A DNA stretch of 64,000 bases from Rugalucina vietnamica (lineage: Eukaryota; Mollusca; Bivalvia; Lucinida; Lucinidae), in NCBI GenBank assembly GCA_964017185.1, contig OZ024884.1:18384048-18448047 (forward strand). The letters run 5' to 3'. Of this stretch, positions 21,015 to 32,933 are shown one piece after another. A program made the position numbers and the translations under genes. Each line of letters opens with the position of its first letter. Position 1 is the first letter of the stretch. The notes beneath the pieces were generated by a model that saw only the letters and a list, made by a program, of their open reading frames with translations, made no database searches and was not told where the DNA came from.

Positions 21015-22640
21015 TGAATTACAACTTAGAGCTTTTCAGTGTAATCTAAGGGCCAGAAATTTAATTTTGCAGATTTTGTTAATGTCAATTTTCTTTTTTA
21101 TGATATATAATAAATGTTCAATGAGTACCCTATCCAATAAATCACCAAAAGCTTAAAGTCAAGTGACAATAAACATGTCAGTGATCATGGAACAACACTA
21201 CCGCTAAAATTCGCTATTTTACACGTGGTGGGTGGGGCAGTAAATTTAAGAAATTGTCTTCTTCTTACAACATTATTGCCGTAGATGTCAGCTTGATATT
21301 GGATAAGTTGAGCTTGGGCCTCTATAACTTCCATGCAATGAGACTGGAAGTTCTAAATCAACTTCCGGATGTCCGCAAACGGAATCATGCCCCGATCGTA
21401 TCCCAGCTCATGTTGCATGCTTTCTCCCGTCACAAATTGAACATTAAAGGCCGCAATTCATTTCTGTAGACAATCCCACACGTGCTCAATCGGGCTCATG
21501 TCAGGAGGACATGCTAGCCAGTCCATACGCTGAACTTACTCGCGTCCAAGGAACCGTCTATTCCATCGAGCCCTTCGTAATTGGTCGTTATCGGCCATTA
21601 AAATAAACGCAGGACCCAATGAAACAGCAAATGGTTAAACGATGATGCCAAAAGCTCTATATCCGTATTGCATGTCAGTCAGCGACCCGTTCTGAACACT
21701 GTACAGCTCCATTACACACCCATCCCACACAAGCAGATTTGGTCAGCCAAACAAATCGTGTTCCAATATCACAAAGTGAGTTGAAACTCTCAATTGTCTG
21801 ACACTACTCACGTTGTCTTCAGTCACTGACATCTAAGCTGATTTTCGACACATCAGACCAAAGAAGCTGCCTAAAATGAGCCAGTAGAATGTTCTGATGT
21901 TTCTGATGTAAATATGCAGTCGAAGTCATCTGGATTGTTGGGTCACTGTGAGGGTACAAGAGGCTTTCTTGCATTAATTTTAGATTGTGCAGACAGATAT
22001 TTGTTGTCTGGTCACAAACATGATTCCAAAAAGCATCATGGACTTGAGTTTTAGCGTTTTTGTGGTGTCAAACATGGGTCGGATGGCTAAATTGACAATA
22101 AAATGGTAATTAAGAGCCGTAATATGGACTGGCGAGCAGGCTTTCTTGGCCTCAAATCGGTTGAGCTGTTGTTGGACCGTCTTCAGAGAATCATTCCTGC
22201 CCGTAATGCTCGATTTGGAACGCGAGAAAGTCTGGAAATTAAAATGGTAAGCGGGTGTTGTTGGATTCGTCTTGCGGGCAACCGGAAGTGAATTTAAAAC
22301 TTCCTGTCACACTGCATGGAGGTTAAACAGCTTCATGCTTTATATGCCCGTTACTGGGTTCATGTTTACGGTCATATTCTTGTAAAAATCAGTGTTTTGT
22401 AGAATTCACTTCCCCACCCACCATGAGTAAAATAGCGAAATTTTGAGGGTAGTGTTGTGTCATGATCACTGACAAGTTTATGGTCGATTGATCTGAAGCA
22501 TTTTGGGGGTTATTGGTTAGGGTACGCATTGAACATTTATTATACATCATAAAATAAAAGAAATTATTTAACATACATAAAGACTGCAAAATTAAATTTC
22601 TGGCCTTCAGATTATTTTGAGGAGTATAGTATGATATTAT
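21015..22640 (-). mobile_element. Tc1/mariner-type element with ~190-bp inverted ends
   Basis: Left flank 21050-21240 and right flank 22407-22606 are inverted copies. For example, GGCCAGAAATTTAATTTTGC is mirrored by GCAAAATTAAATTTCTGGCC, and CACGTGGTGGGTGGGG has a diverged mirror at the inner edge. The arms bracket a degraded transposase. The outer limits are approximate because the arms fade out. Confidence 0.65.
21440..22280 (-). pseudogene. Tc1/mariner transposase, decayed
   Basis: Minus-strand frames with several stops and shifts give the family's landmarks in order: a SRL/RR helix-turn-helix region near 22250-22180, LLWSDVSK (the first catalytic Asp block, normally 'SDES'), then FILMADNDQLRRAR (second block, normally DDNARPH), then MDWLACPPDMSPIEHVWDCL, the hallmark block before the last catalytic residue. 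Stop codons after FLGRE and after CLQK, and frame changes upstream, rule out activity. These enzymes cut and paste elements at TA. Confidence 0.7.
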
Positions 22641-22715
22641 TCATTAATAATCAAAACGCATATTTGATGTGTATCAATAAAGCAGAATTTACTGTCATTG
22701 TCCGATATTTACAAC

Positions 22716-23002
22716 AGGAAAACATGTCCATGAAAAGTATTCCCCCTTGAACCCCACTTTTATATAGAAAAAGTGGGGTTTGCAGTGTAATACCTAGTTT
22801 TTCATACTTTTGCTCCAAAACATAGATTGTGTGTACTTGTTAGAACCGCCTAGCTGAGGTGGTTCTAATGTGTACCCACAATCTATTTTTTGAGCAAAAA
22901 CGAGAAAAATATCGAAAAATTCAACTACTGAAAATTTTCATTTTTAAAAACTTAAAAATATTTGTATATTGCATGGGCATGTATTTGTAATGGCAATTGC
23001 CT
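22716..23002 (-). mobile_element. palindrome-centred MITE, copy 1
   Basis: The ~280-bp family has TIRs of CAT-A-GAAAAC(A/T)TG(T/C)CC type, a TATACCCC/GTGGGGT segment and a central palindrome (GTGGGTAC-CGTTAGAACCGCC mirrored). Here the centre reads AGAACCGCCTAGCTGAGGTG. Six more copies: 31836, 37478, 52777, 61921, 62188 and 62905. Confidence 0.7.
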
Positions 23003-23334
23003 TACTTAGATGAAAGTGTCTTTCGTGACGTTTTTCATATCCTGATGAAAGCATTGAGTTTTCACGTGACCGTCAGCAACGCCTATTGGCGGAGCTACTT
23101 CATTGCCAGCCAATGTCGGTGTTTGCTTACTTTTTATAAGCACAAAAATTCGGCGGTTTGGCTGTTAAAAAACTCAGTTTAGTCCGATTTAATGTCAAAT
23201 AACCGGAAAATTAGCGATAGTATGTGAAAATAAAATAATTGATTGAACGTATAAAATGTAAATATAGTATTGAAATTCAGATTTGTATCTTTCACTCGAT
23301 GATCGAAAACATTAGCAGTGTTACAGTAGCAGTG

Positions 23335-25015
23335 TAGTTTTTTATGTTCTAAAACGAGTTAGACTTTTGTTTTCGTAACGTTTTGGATTCGTTAAACTCG
23401 CGTTATGGTTTCGTTTCGTTTTTAACCGTTTATAATTTTACAAACGCTTTTTTATAGTTGCCAATCGTAATTGTCTTTTAAACCCCGTTTCGATCACAGG
23501 TAACATTATTTACGTTTAATTATTCAGCCAATCAAAACCGCGTTTCAGTTTAACGATCAGAAAACGGTATTAGCGTTTGACCAACCAATGTTTATACCGA
23601 ATAATTCCAAACGGAGTATCGTTTAACCAATCAGTATGGTTTCAGATAGAATCGCTTGAAACCATTAAGCCTTCAACCAATCACGAGAGTAAAACGTTAT
23701 TAGATAATTGCGTTCAGCCAATCATAATACATGGTTAGCGTTTTGCCAATCGGTGTATAAGCGAAAACAAACACTAAAGTAAGTAAAACCGTTTTAATGA
23801 TAATAACAACAATAAACCTCCATTATAATTAATGAATAAAGGGGTTAGTGCAAGAACATGTGTAAGTCCACTTTTGCCGAAACTTGAGTTTTGGTACCAC
23901 TGCATTCTACATACAAAAAAACTACATTCTGATCAATATATAGTCAAGCCTTTTAAATTTTGTTCGTGTGAAATTTGTATTTTGAAATTTTTCAAATGGT
24001 GCTAAGTCTATTTTCTGTACAAGAATATGCCTAAGCTAATATACTGCACATAGTTTGATGCAAGAACATACCTAAGTCCAAAGAAGATGTTACTATCTGC
24101 TAATGTAAAAGTAATATTTGTTCTGACATGTGTTTTGCACTTCAAAACATCCACATTGCATTAGGCAAGTGAGCAATTTTATTACTGTAAAATTATGTAT
24201 TTTAACAAAATTCTAGCCAAAACTGGTATGGAAAAAATTGAGGTTTGGACTTAGACACGTTCTTGCATTAACGCATCTCATAGAAAAATGAATTTCTTAA
24301 TGTTCGACCGTATCTTTTTACGAAATGTCATGATATTTCACTATATTTGATAAGACCAATCCAATAATTTGGTACTATTTTCATATGGTTGTCAAACCAT
24401 TGTCAAAATTTTATGTTCGCGTTTTTCACGAAATTTACAAAAATAGACTTGGACACGTTCTTGCACTTACCCCTTCAAATATCCATGATTAAAATGATGT
24501 AGTAACTGTCAAATGGAACCAAATGAAAATAACAAGAGTCACATGTGTTCACGTTAGTAGTATCAATGGCAATGAAACAAGCAGCAACGTTGAACATGCG
24601 AGTTAAAATGATTACAATCATGGGCATTGTCATAAACATGCCACTAAATGCGGATTAAAAGCGTCAGTAAAACTTGGATATAATCAAAAATGCAGGTTAT
24701 TCGTTAGCTCGATTTAACGATCTTACCTGTGAAGCGATATTATTGGTTATTGGTTTATCGTTTATCTTATTGACAAACGCTTAAACGATCGATACGCATT
24801 GGCTGAACTATATAACGATTAGTTTTACAAACGGTTTTGGCGAAACGCGAATGAGAATTTTTATTGGCTTAACGATACACTTTTGTTTTCAAAAGGTCAA
24901 GCGCATTGTAATTCCCGTTTTGTTTGGCGTTTTCGTTCGGTTTTCGGTACGTTTTTGCATCGTTTTCTTTTCCTTATCGTTGACTCCCTTTGAATGTTTT
25001 CACTGCTTCCAAAGG
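23335..25015. mobile_element. word-array element, AAACG/CCAATCA type
   Basis: Two blocks (23340-23790 and 24690-25010) are filled with GTTTAACG, AAACGCG, CCAATCA and related words. The ends are partly inverted (TTACAGTAGCAGTGTAG left; TTACAGTTACAGCGGATAA right in reverse). A separate MITE occupies the middle (23836-24476). No transposase found. Confidence 0.45.
23836..24476. mobile_element. MITE with TIR GGGGTTAGTGCAAGAAC
   Basis: The left end AAGGGGTTAGTGCAAGAACA mirrors the right end in reverse, AAGGGGTAAGTGCAAGAACG. Internal relatives of the same terminal word (GCAAGAACATACCTAAGTCC, GGACTTAGACACGTTCTTGC) lie near 24061 and 24246. About 640 bp, non-coding. Confidence 0.7.
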
Positions 25016-25029
25016 ATCAAACTTTTTTA

Positions 25030-26415
25030 TCCGCTGTAACTGTAATGTCCCCGAGAGGCCCGTCGGCCTATACAGATATTAGACCATCTGAATGTGTTTT
25101 TGTTGTTGTTGTTGTTTTTTTAGTTAGTGAAACTTAAAATCTGAATTATAACCGTTTATTTACACTAGACAACGTCCTATGTTCCTTCTATGCGGTGGGT
25201 CTGTGTTGAAAAGTAATCGTGTTTTTGAAGTATTTACAAATGCTTAATAAATCCTACAATGATCACTTCTTATCTGAAGGAAGTAAATATCAAAACTGAA
25301 ATAGAAACGATCACGCATTTTATCTTTTGCAAATTAAATATTTACCCTACAGGGTGTTTCAAAATATGTGTCCCCATTTGCAGTTGATTTACATGTATGT
25401 AAATGAATCGAAACCGCTTGATTTGTGCGTATTGTTTTGAAAAACATTATTAATCAAATAGATATTGTTACTTTTACTTCTAAATTGCATCTTCTTACTC
25501 AGATCGCACATGCGTTAAAAGGGAAATAACGATTAAATTCAAGTTCAAGCTTACCAAAAAGCTTGTTACCATTATAGCAAACTTACTGTCGCGACATATG
25601 ATCGCGATGATACGTTTTCCGGCTTTGAAGATGGTGGGAAAATGATGTAATTGCACAACAATGACACCATTTAGAACACAGACTAAATTCTTGAAGCTGG
25701 TAAGAATAGGGAACTTTACTGATAATATATTAAATAAAACTTTATTACTATATAATACCGCCACAGTTTTTGAATCATTCTCGAATAAATAGATATTATA
25801 CCTGCGAAGGGGGTCACAAATTATAAAACACCCTGTTAGTATATTGTTTTCATATCAGCTCTGTTTATTTCATTTTGTGGTTATCGACAATTTATTAGTA
25901 TCATGCTAAGATTCGTACTTATGGTAGGTGCCATTATGTTGAAATTTATTACGTTGAGATAAGATTACTCATTTAATGATATAATATGGGCTTGGCATAG
26001 ACATATGGATCATCACGTTCATACTTGGCTTTTGCAAACGAAAATAAAAAGTCTGATAATCCTATTAAAAATGATGCCAAAAGCTGATAATAGTTTTTTA
26101 TTAGAAGTATACTCCACACAGCTACACGTAAGTAAATACATTTTAAGGAATCGGTAGTAAAGTCATTCATATGTCCCATTCAAAAGTAGACAGACGTATA
26201 TCATCCATAGTGCAGATTATATATTTACCATTTGGTCCTTTGAGATCAGAAAGGGTATTATGAGAAATCAGAAATTTATTATCGGTTTAGAATCATTTTC
26301 TAACCAACGTTTAATATATTTGGTCCCATTTGGATCATACTAGTCTTTGTTTTGACTACCATCTAGAAAGTTTCAAATTTACTGTAATTCTTTTTGGCTC
26401 AATGATGCCAACTCT
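25030..26415. other. no gene recognised
   Basis: AT-rich. Short minus-strand ORFs (25764-25495, 26179-25973) have no signature. The piece 24976-25020 resembles sequence that follows the hammerhead at 27117 but lacks the ribozyme core. Confidence 0.4.
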
Positions 26416-26464
26416 ATAGGGTCACTGATGAGGCTTGAGTAGCCGAAACCGCGGTATGGCCTAT
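26416..26464 (+). ncRNA. hammerhead ribozyme motif 1
   Basis: All core positions are present: CTGATGA (26425-26431), a stem II GGC/GCC pair closing TTGAGTA (26432-26444), GAA (26445-26447), stem III as the palindrome ACCGCGGT (26448-26455), and cleavage-site A at 26456. Stem I closes with CA/TG next to the core and ATAGG/CCTAT outside, leaving a small internal loop. Self-cleavage after 26456 is predicted. The very short self-complementary stem III is the form known from Penelope-like elements and animal retrozymes, which are thought to act as dimers. Confidence 0.8.
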
Positions 26465-27071
26465 CTTTTTTCTCATTAATATACTCACTGTTCTTAAAGG
26501 ATCCTAGTTTTTTATCTATATGCCATTATTCTCTTGGAACTGCTTTGCGTAATTCTAAGAAAAGGAATGTATCAATCCCTTGTTATATCGACATCTTTGC
26601 TTTGAACACGTATGTTTGTGTCACTTTCAAAGTTTTGAACCACGCTGGTTTCAACGCTAAAATAGCGAGTTTTCAACTATGGCGGCGACAATAACAATGC
26701 GGCCACTGTACTTAAAGCACAAATAAGTAAATATAGTTTGTTTATTTCCCAGTAATTGATTTTCTTTCTATTGTCTTATCGTTGTTGTTTTATTAATTAT
26801 TCTTGAATTATATCTAATTTATGTACCACGAATGACGGTAATTTTAAAAAGAATGTTTATCAGTCTTACATGTACTTGTAGTTATCTACACTTTATCTTC
26901 TTCTCTGCTTCAAACAATAACACGAACTCTGGAACCAAATTTGTCCTGCCAATGTTCATTCGCATTTTTCGAAAATACTCAACATATTCATTATGTTGCA
27001 AAAACGTTCACGAAAATTTGACTTGAAGGCGATTTTGACTTGATGCCTGGCTTTCGCTGCCAGTTTGTAAA

Positions 27072-27117
27072 GGGTCACTGACGAAGGTTCATTACCCGAA
27101 ATTGTACAATATGGCCC
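27072..27117 (+). ncRNA. hammerhead ribozyme motif 2
   Basis: Core CTGACGA (27078-27084), stem II with GGT/ACC (27085-27097), GAA (27098-27100), stem III palindrome ATTGTACAAT (27101-27110) and cleavage A at 27111. Stem I is GGGTCA/TGGCCC with one mismatch. Flanks resemble motif 1: an AAAGGATC block follows about 40 bases after both. The cleavage sites of motifs 1 and 2 are 655 bases apart in the same orientation. Confidence 0.8.
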
Positions 27118-27454
27118 ACTTTCTCGCTTTCAATGTTTTACTGCTTCCAAAGGATCTAACAATTATTTTTATTTAATGTGGGCATCTGCATAAAATGCAT
27201 TGCCAAAATCGCTGTTCGTGTGAAAACAGCATTTGGCCTTTGCATGGCATGTCTAGTTTGTTAATAAAGCTGCATAGAATACTTGTTTGTTTGTGTGTGT
27301 TGAGGCTGAACGTCCCAGTCGCATAGAATACAGTGCATCTTGTATTTTACTTTATATTTTTCGCATAACGGCTTCTAGAGCTGAAATGGTCTTAAGAATT
27401 GTTACAGCTATCATTTTGGACGCTATTTTGAATACCAGAGGACCAATGGTCCTG

Positions 27455-28620
27455 TAAACGCTCACCTGAGATCTGCTGCATAAACCAATAAACATGTTTA
27501 AATATTATGGTATTTAACTCCAGTGCAGGGGCAGATGAAGCCCTAAGGCCATTTTCTTTTTTCAGAATCTTCTATATTCTGTCCATTTGCCAATTTCCTG
27601 CTGGCTTTTTCCTTCAAATGACATTATAACAGTTTCCCAATTCAAATGCATAGGCAACCCATGTTGACCTTGCCATAAACTTGGTCAAGGTCATTACAGG
27701 GTCATGATTTATATGTACATTGGAGTACTTTAGCCATCGATGCTTCACGCCAAGTTTCATTGAAATCGGTCTATGGGTTTCAGAGAATAAGATTTTTGAT
27801 GGGTTTTTACCATATATGGCCATGGCGGCCATCTTGGTCATGTGACCTAGATTATTTATATACACATTGATTCCCCCATTCTATAGATGTTTCACATAAA
27901 TAGATGTTTTGATTGGCCAAGCGGTTTCAGAGGAGAAGACGTTTGAATATTATGGAGATATACATGTATACTGCCCGGGGTGGGGGCACATGAGCCCTTG
28001 GGGTCCATTTTTTTCAGAATCATTAATATTCAGTCCTACTTCCAATTTCCTGCAAGAAAATCACTTTAAATTACATATTAAAAGTTTTCCCCATTCAAAA
28101 TGCATTAGCGACCTATGTTGACCTTGCCGTTAAATAGGTCAAGGTCATCACAGGGTCATGATTTATATATACATTGTAGTGCTTAGCCATCGATGCTTCA
28201 TGCCAAGTTTCGTTGAAATCGGTCCACCAGTTCTGGAGAAGAAGATTTTTGAAGGGTTTTTACCATATATGGGCATGGCGGCCATCTTGGTCATGAGACC
28301 TGGATTTTTATATATATATATATATATTTGTTACCCCTTCCTATTGATGCTTCACATAAAATTTGGCTTTGATTGATCAAGCGGTTTCAGAGTAAAAGAC
28401 GTTTGAATATTATGGAGATATACATGTATATTGCCCCGGGGTAGGGGCGCATGAGCCCCTGGGGTCCATTTTTTTTTCAGATTCATTAATATTCAGTCCC
28501 ACTGCCCATTTCCTGCAAGAATTTCACTTTAAATGACATTTTAAAAGTTTTCCCCATTCAAATGCATTGGTGACCTATGTTGACCTTGCCGTAAAATAGG
28601 TTAAGGTCATTGACTTTTTT
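27455..28620 (+). repeat. AGGTGAGC-type dispersed repeat, tandem units of about 460 bp
   Basis: GTTTGAATATTATGGAGATA starts at 27941 and again at 28401, so the unit is about 460 bp; an earlier diverged unit begins near 27500. Each unit has a CCATTTTTTTCAG block, TGACCTATGTTGACCTTGCC, AGGGTCATGATTTATAT and GGCATGGCGGCCATCTTGGT. The left border carries GCTCACCTGAG. The short ORFs in it are not genes. Confidence 0.7.
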
Positions 28621-29400
28621 TCTATAAATTTATATATTAGATGTTCTATGAATTTATAGATAATTTATAAGTGTATAGATACTCTATAAATCAATGCTTC
28701 TCCTCTATTTGATAATGTCAAACAAAAAGTAAGTCTTAGTTTTATTGATATTGATAAAATATAAAAATTAAAATCCATCCGATATCCATATATAAAACGT
28801 AGTTGATAGCTATTTGCATATGTCGTACGTCGTAAATTAATTGCGGCCATGAAATATAGCGTTACGAGTATGCACAAGAGACTAATTTCTCATCTTCTTA
28901 TTTATTTGGCAACTGAAGAGTCACGATAAGTTTGAAGCCATCATTCGACAGAAAGCTATGAGCTCATCAGCAGCTCTTTTCAGAGAGTTTATCTTATCCG
29001 TTGATTTTCAAACGCATGACTTCGAGAAATAATATATCTAACAAATGTGCATCCCCAAATCGTATTAAATGGGCCAGTACATGACGTATTCGTTTTAATT
29101 AGTACACATGCTCCATAAAAGCACACACTGTGTTCGTTTCCGAAAAACATAACCTGTTCATAAGCGCCCAGTGCTTGATAAACATGTTGATATTTTACAC
29201 ATTAATACCCTATGAACCGCATAAAGATAAAAAAAAAAGACATAGACTCTAAAAATAAAATAAAAAAATAAAAATAAAAAAAAACTATAGATTCACTGTT
29301 CGCCAGAAATCAAGCTGTGTAGCTCTCTCCGGTAGATGACAAAATTTGCGCGATAGTGGTCGGTATTTTGCATGTTTGTTGGCAGTAGGATTTGTTTATA
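28621..29400. other. no gene; a dispersed repeat fragment and poly-A
   Basis: 29085-29200 resembles 63800-63920 (TATTCGTT-TAATTAG-ACACATG and following). A-rich simple sequence lies at 29229-29285. Otherwise unremarkable. Confidence 0.4.
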
Positions 29401-29630
29401 TGCCACCTTTTACCGTCGATTGCTTTTACACATGAATTCGTGCCGTGTTATGCCAAAATTACCACAAAGATAGAGCATGCGGAAGGCATTATTTTGGATG
29501 TCATTTAAAAAACAAATCCAAAAAGCCTGGGATGCCTTCCGCATGATCCTAGAAACAGCGTTTGTGATAATTTTAGCATAACACAACATGAATTCATGTG
29601 GAAAAGCAATCGGCAGTAAACTGTGGCACA
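29401..29630. mobile_element. foldback MITE, 80-bp arms
   Basis: The left arm (GATTGCTTTTACACATGAAT, AAAATTACCACAAA, GCATGCGGAAGGCAT) is mirrored on the right (ATGCCTTCCGCATGATC, TTTGTGATAATTTTAGC, ATTCATGTGGAAAAGCAATC). The whole 230-bp unit can fold into one hairpin. Non-coding. Confidence 0.7.
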
Positions 29631-29764
29631 TAACAAATAAAAAATTATTTACCAACTTGATTATAGTGCGGAAACTTAAATACATGGGAATGGTATGGAA
29701 CGCCTCTTAATAAGATACCGATATAACTATGATCTAATTTCTGACAAGTAGCCCAAGAAAATCG

Positions 29765-30408
29765 ATTGCTCACCTGAGAGTCAGAAAGTGCAGTCACTGT
29801 ACAAAAGAAAAGGAGTTTGAAAGTTTACATTATAGGGACATGTGGGTTATCTTGGTCATGTGCCCTGGATTTTATATAACCATCTTTTGCTCTGAAACTT
29901 CTTGGCCAATCAAGGCCAAATTTTATATGAAACATCTATATGAAGATGGAACCAATATACTTGTATACTGCCAAGGGATGGGAACAGATGAGCCCCTGAG
30001 GGCCATTTTTTTTCAAAATTATTAATATTCAGTCCTACTGCCCATTTCCTGCATGATTTATTCCACTAAATGGCAGTTTCACAGTTTAACAGTTTTTTTT
30101 ATTACAATGCATAGGAGACTTTTTTTTCAGAACTACTGATATTCAGTCACACTGTCCATTTCCTGCAAGATTTTTCCTTTAATTAATTGATATTGTTTTT
30201 AACAGTTCAAATGTATATGCAACCTATGTTGACCTTGCCGTAAAATATGACAAGGTCATCACAAGGTCATGATTTATATACACATTGTAGTAGTTTAGTC
30301 ATCGATGCCTCATGCCAGTTCAGGTCCATCAGTTCTGGAGAAGAAGGTTTTTGAAGGGATTTTACCATATATTAACAAGGCGGCCATCTTCATGTGACTC
30401 GGATTATA
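29765..30408 (+). repeat. AGGTGAGC-type dispersed repeat, left part of a split copy
   Basis: It begins with GCTCACCTGAGAG and carries the family blocks through CATGTGACTCGGATTATA. It stops abruptly at 30408 and resumes at 37041 with ATATACAGTATTTCCCCC, the sequence that follows in intact copies (compare 27843-27880). Confidence 0.7.
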
Positions 30409-30587
30409 CCGGCTGAGTCAAGATCAGGGGTTACTTCTATTGCATAGGTCATGTTATGCGCGTATAATTATATAGGATATTATCCAAGAATAAACGTTTT
30501 TATTTTACCATAACTTAGGCAATGAGATTTTTTGCGATATATACCAATATGATATTTTATAACATTTTGCCATAGCAAGGCTATTTA

Positions 30588-31150
30588 CAGCCCTTTTCAC
30601 TCGAGTGTGCTGTTTGAGCATTTAGGTCAATCAAATTTGTTCACTTAAGTTTGCTGTTTGTTTGTAAATTAGATAACTTTTTATTCTATTTTAGAACTGA
30701 AAAGGTGTCCCAGATGTCAGGTGTTCTTAAAATCTATTCAGCATTTATCTTAAATTAGGTAATGATGTCACCTCTTCTGATAAAAACATTGTAATTGCTT
30801 GGTTAAAGCACATGTTTATTTCAAAATTCTTTGCACAACATATCAAATGCATATTAAGAACATAAATTTGTAACAGGATAGAGACAAAAGCAGAATTTTA
30901 TCAGTTTAAACAGTAACAGTTACCTGATCGGTATCTACATGGCAAAAATTCCACATAGGAAGTTAAAATTTTCACTCGAGTTTGCCGTTTTCAAAGGTCA
31001 TTTAGTTTGGAGCTGTCACTCAAATCAGCAGATCAATGAATCAAGATGTCTCTGTGGACAACATGAAAAGAAACTCAGATCTTCGGAACACATGGTCTTC
31101 TTGTGTGATGCAAATGCTCAAACGGCAAACTCGAATGAAAGGGGCTGTAT
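30588..31150. mobile_element. MITE with TIR TTTTCACTCGAGT
   Basis: The left end CAGCCCTTTTCACTCGAGTG and the right end in reverse, CAGCCCCTTTCATTCGAGTT, match for about 40 bases including GTTTGAGCATTT. The word TTCACTCGAGTTTGCCGTTT also occurs inside (near 30973). The 90-codon plus-strand ORF in its right half shows no family signature. Confidence 0.6.
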
Positions 31151-32933
31151 GTCAAAAAGTCACAAATTTTCACTCGTTATGATGATGCATTTTATTTTGG
31201 GTGTTTTGTAAGCTGATTTGCTGTTCTGTTAAAAATAAGTAATGTCCCGTTTTTATCTAATATTACAGGCACATATATCCTTTGTAATATGCTTTTTACG
31301 AAATTAACAGTTACAAAGATATGGCGTATGAAGTGAAACTGTACTTTTGTTATGTTTTCTATTAATAAGGATAAAATGGTCATATTGTTCTTACACTGAG
31401 GACCAGTTAAACATATCTGACGGTTTTGTCAAGAAACCATAAGACTTCTGATATGGTCAAACATATATTTTGCATGGCCTGTAGAGTTCGTAGCCCCGTG
31501 AGAAATAAAATGTTAGTTGCAGCCAAGGTTTCTTCCAAATTTTATATGCATTCACACAAGTTACATTGTGTTGAATTAACTGCAACATGGAACGTTGCCT
31601 AATCTAGTCTGCATATGATCTCATTTAATCAGTCAAACACTGTTTTAAAGCTCCCGTACTGAAATATCCCATTACCGTCTATGGTGAAATTCGAAAACAG
31701 ATGAGAACCCAAAGAAATGCCGATTTCAAAAGCAAAAGCAAAATATTCTAATGAACTTACACGCAGCCCTTGTGCGAATTAATCAAAGTGGAAGAGTCTT
31801 TCGTCGGCCTACCCAACGAGTTGAAGTCTCATTTACATTACGAAAACTTGCCCATGCAATATACAAAGATTTTTTAAGAAGAAAAATTTGAAATGTCTAT
31901 TGGAAAAATTCTGATAGTTTTAATATGTTTGCTCAAATCATAGATCGTTGGTACACGTTAGAACCGCCTCGCCGAGCCTACAATCTTTGTTTTCGACCAA
32001 ACATAAGAAAAGTAGGCATACCCCTGCATACCCCAGTTTTGCTATATAAAAGTGGGGTTTAAGGGGGTATTCATTGCATGGACATGTTTTCCTGATGCAA
32101 ATTTCATATTAGTCTACGCATTCAAAAATAATCAAAATGTGAATTTTGACTGAATACAATTTGTTCATATACACATAAAACATCTCTTGTACTGTTAACT
32201 CGATTTCTTGTTTCTAAAGTTTATCTCCAGTATGTAATCGTTACATTAATGGAAAACAGTGCAATTTTATGACCTTTGCATCGAAAGAAATGCAAGGCAT
32301 CGCTACATACTTTTTCGAATGATGTAAATGAAATTGTAACACTACTAGGTCACCTAATTCCGTTCTATCACAAACGTATTCGTAAGCCTGGTGCCGTACA
32401 TGTACAAATTATTAAAACTATCTGTTTTCATTTTTCTTTTAAAGGATTTTGGAAGATGACCAAGAAATTTTCAAAATCTCAAGTTCCAGGCACTGAAAAG
32501 TAGTATATTTCCAGCTGAGAACTATGTTTCTATCATTATTTCCTTAGAAATACAGTAGCATTGTTACGTAAGCACAGGGCCCGGGGCTGCACCGGCGGAC
32601 TGGCAACGAACATTGTTGTCATTGAACATTGTCGACTCTCTGTTGCAGCTTTTAAATTCGGTGATGGACAAATGGAAATTCCCTTCTCAGTTAGAATTAA
32701 TATATATATATATATATTTTTTTATTTTAAGCTTAGTCAGTGTTAGCAATTATGACTTCAAAGGAAAATAGATACTGTTTTCCTTTTGTGCACAACACAG
32801 GCTTTGTGCAATTTCGCAGATGGGTTCGGTATCATCCTCAAAATAACACAAGGCGGAAGACATAAAGTATCTAAAGTTGCATGTTAATACATACTAAAGA
32901 AATTTGAACAAGAATACGATATAACAGTAAATA
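31151..32933. other. interior of composite transposon, mostly unassigned
   Basis: Apart from the MITE at 31836-32095, a GC-rich patch at 32570-32610 and a (TA)n run at 32700-32716, I recognise nothing. Short ORFs of 60-75 codons lack any signature. Confidence 0.35.
31836..32095 (+). mobile_element. palindrome-centred MITE, copy 2 (half palindrome lost)
   Basis: Ends CGAAAACTTGCCCATGCAAT and CATGGACATGTTTTCCTGAT. One half of the central palindrome (GAACCGCCTCGCC) is present and the mirror half is missing. Confidence 0.7.

Noticed and set aside
28921-28990. CTGATGAGCTC followed by GTCGAA on the minus strand, possible hammerhead
   Set aside because: Stem II cannot pair between the two core pieces and no stem III or cleavage triplet is found.
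30939-31211. 90-codon plus-strand ORF as a gene
   Set aside because: It overlaps the right inverted end of a MITE and shows no family signature.
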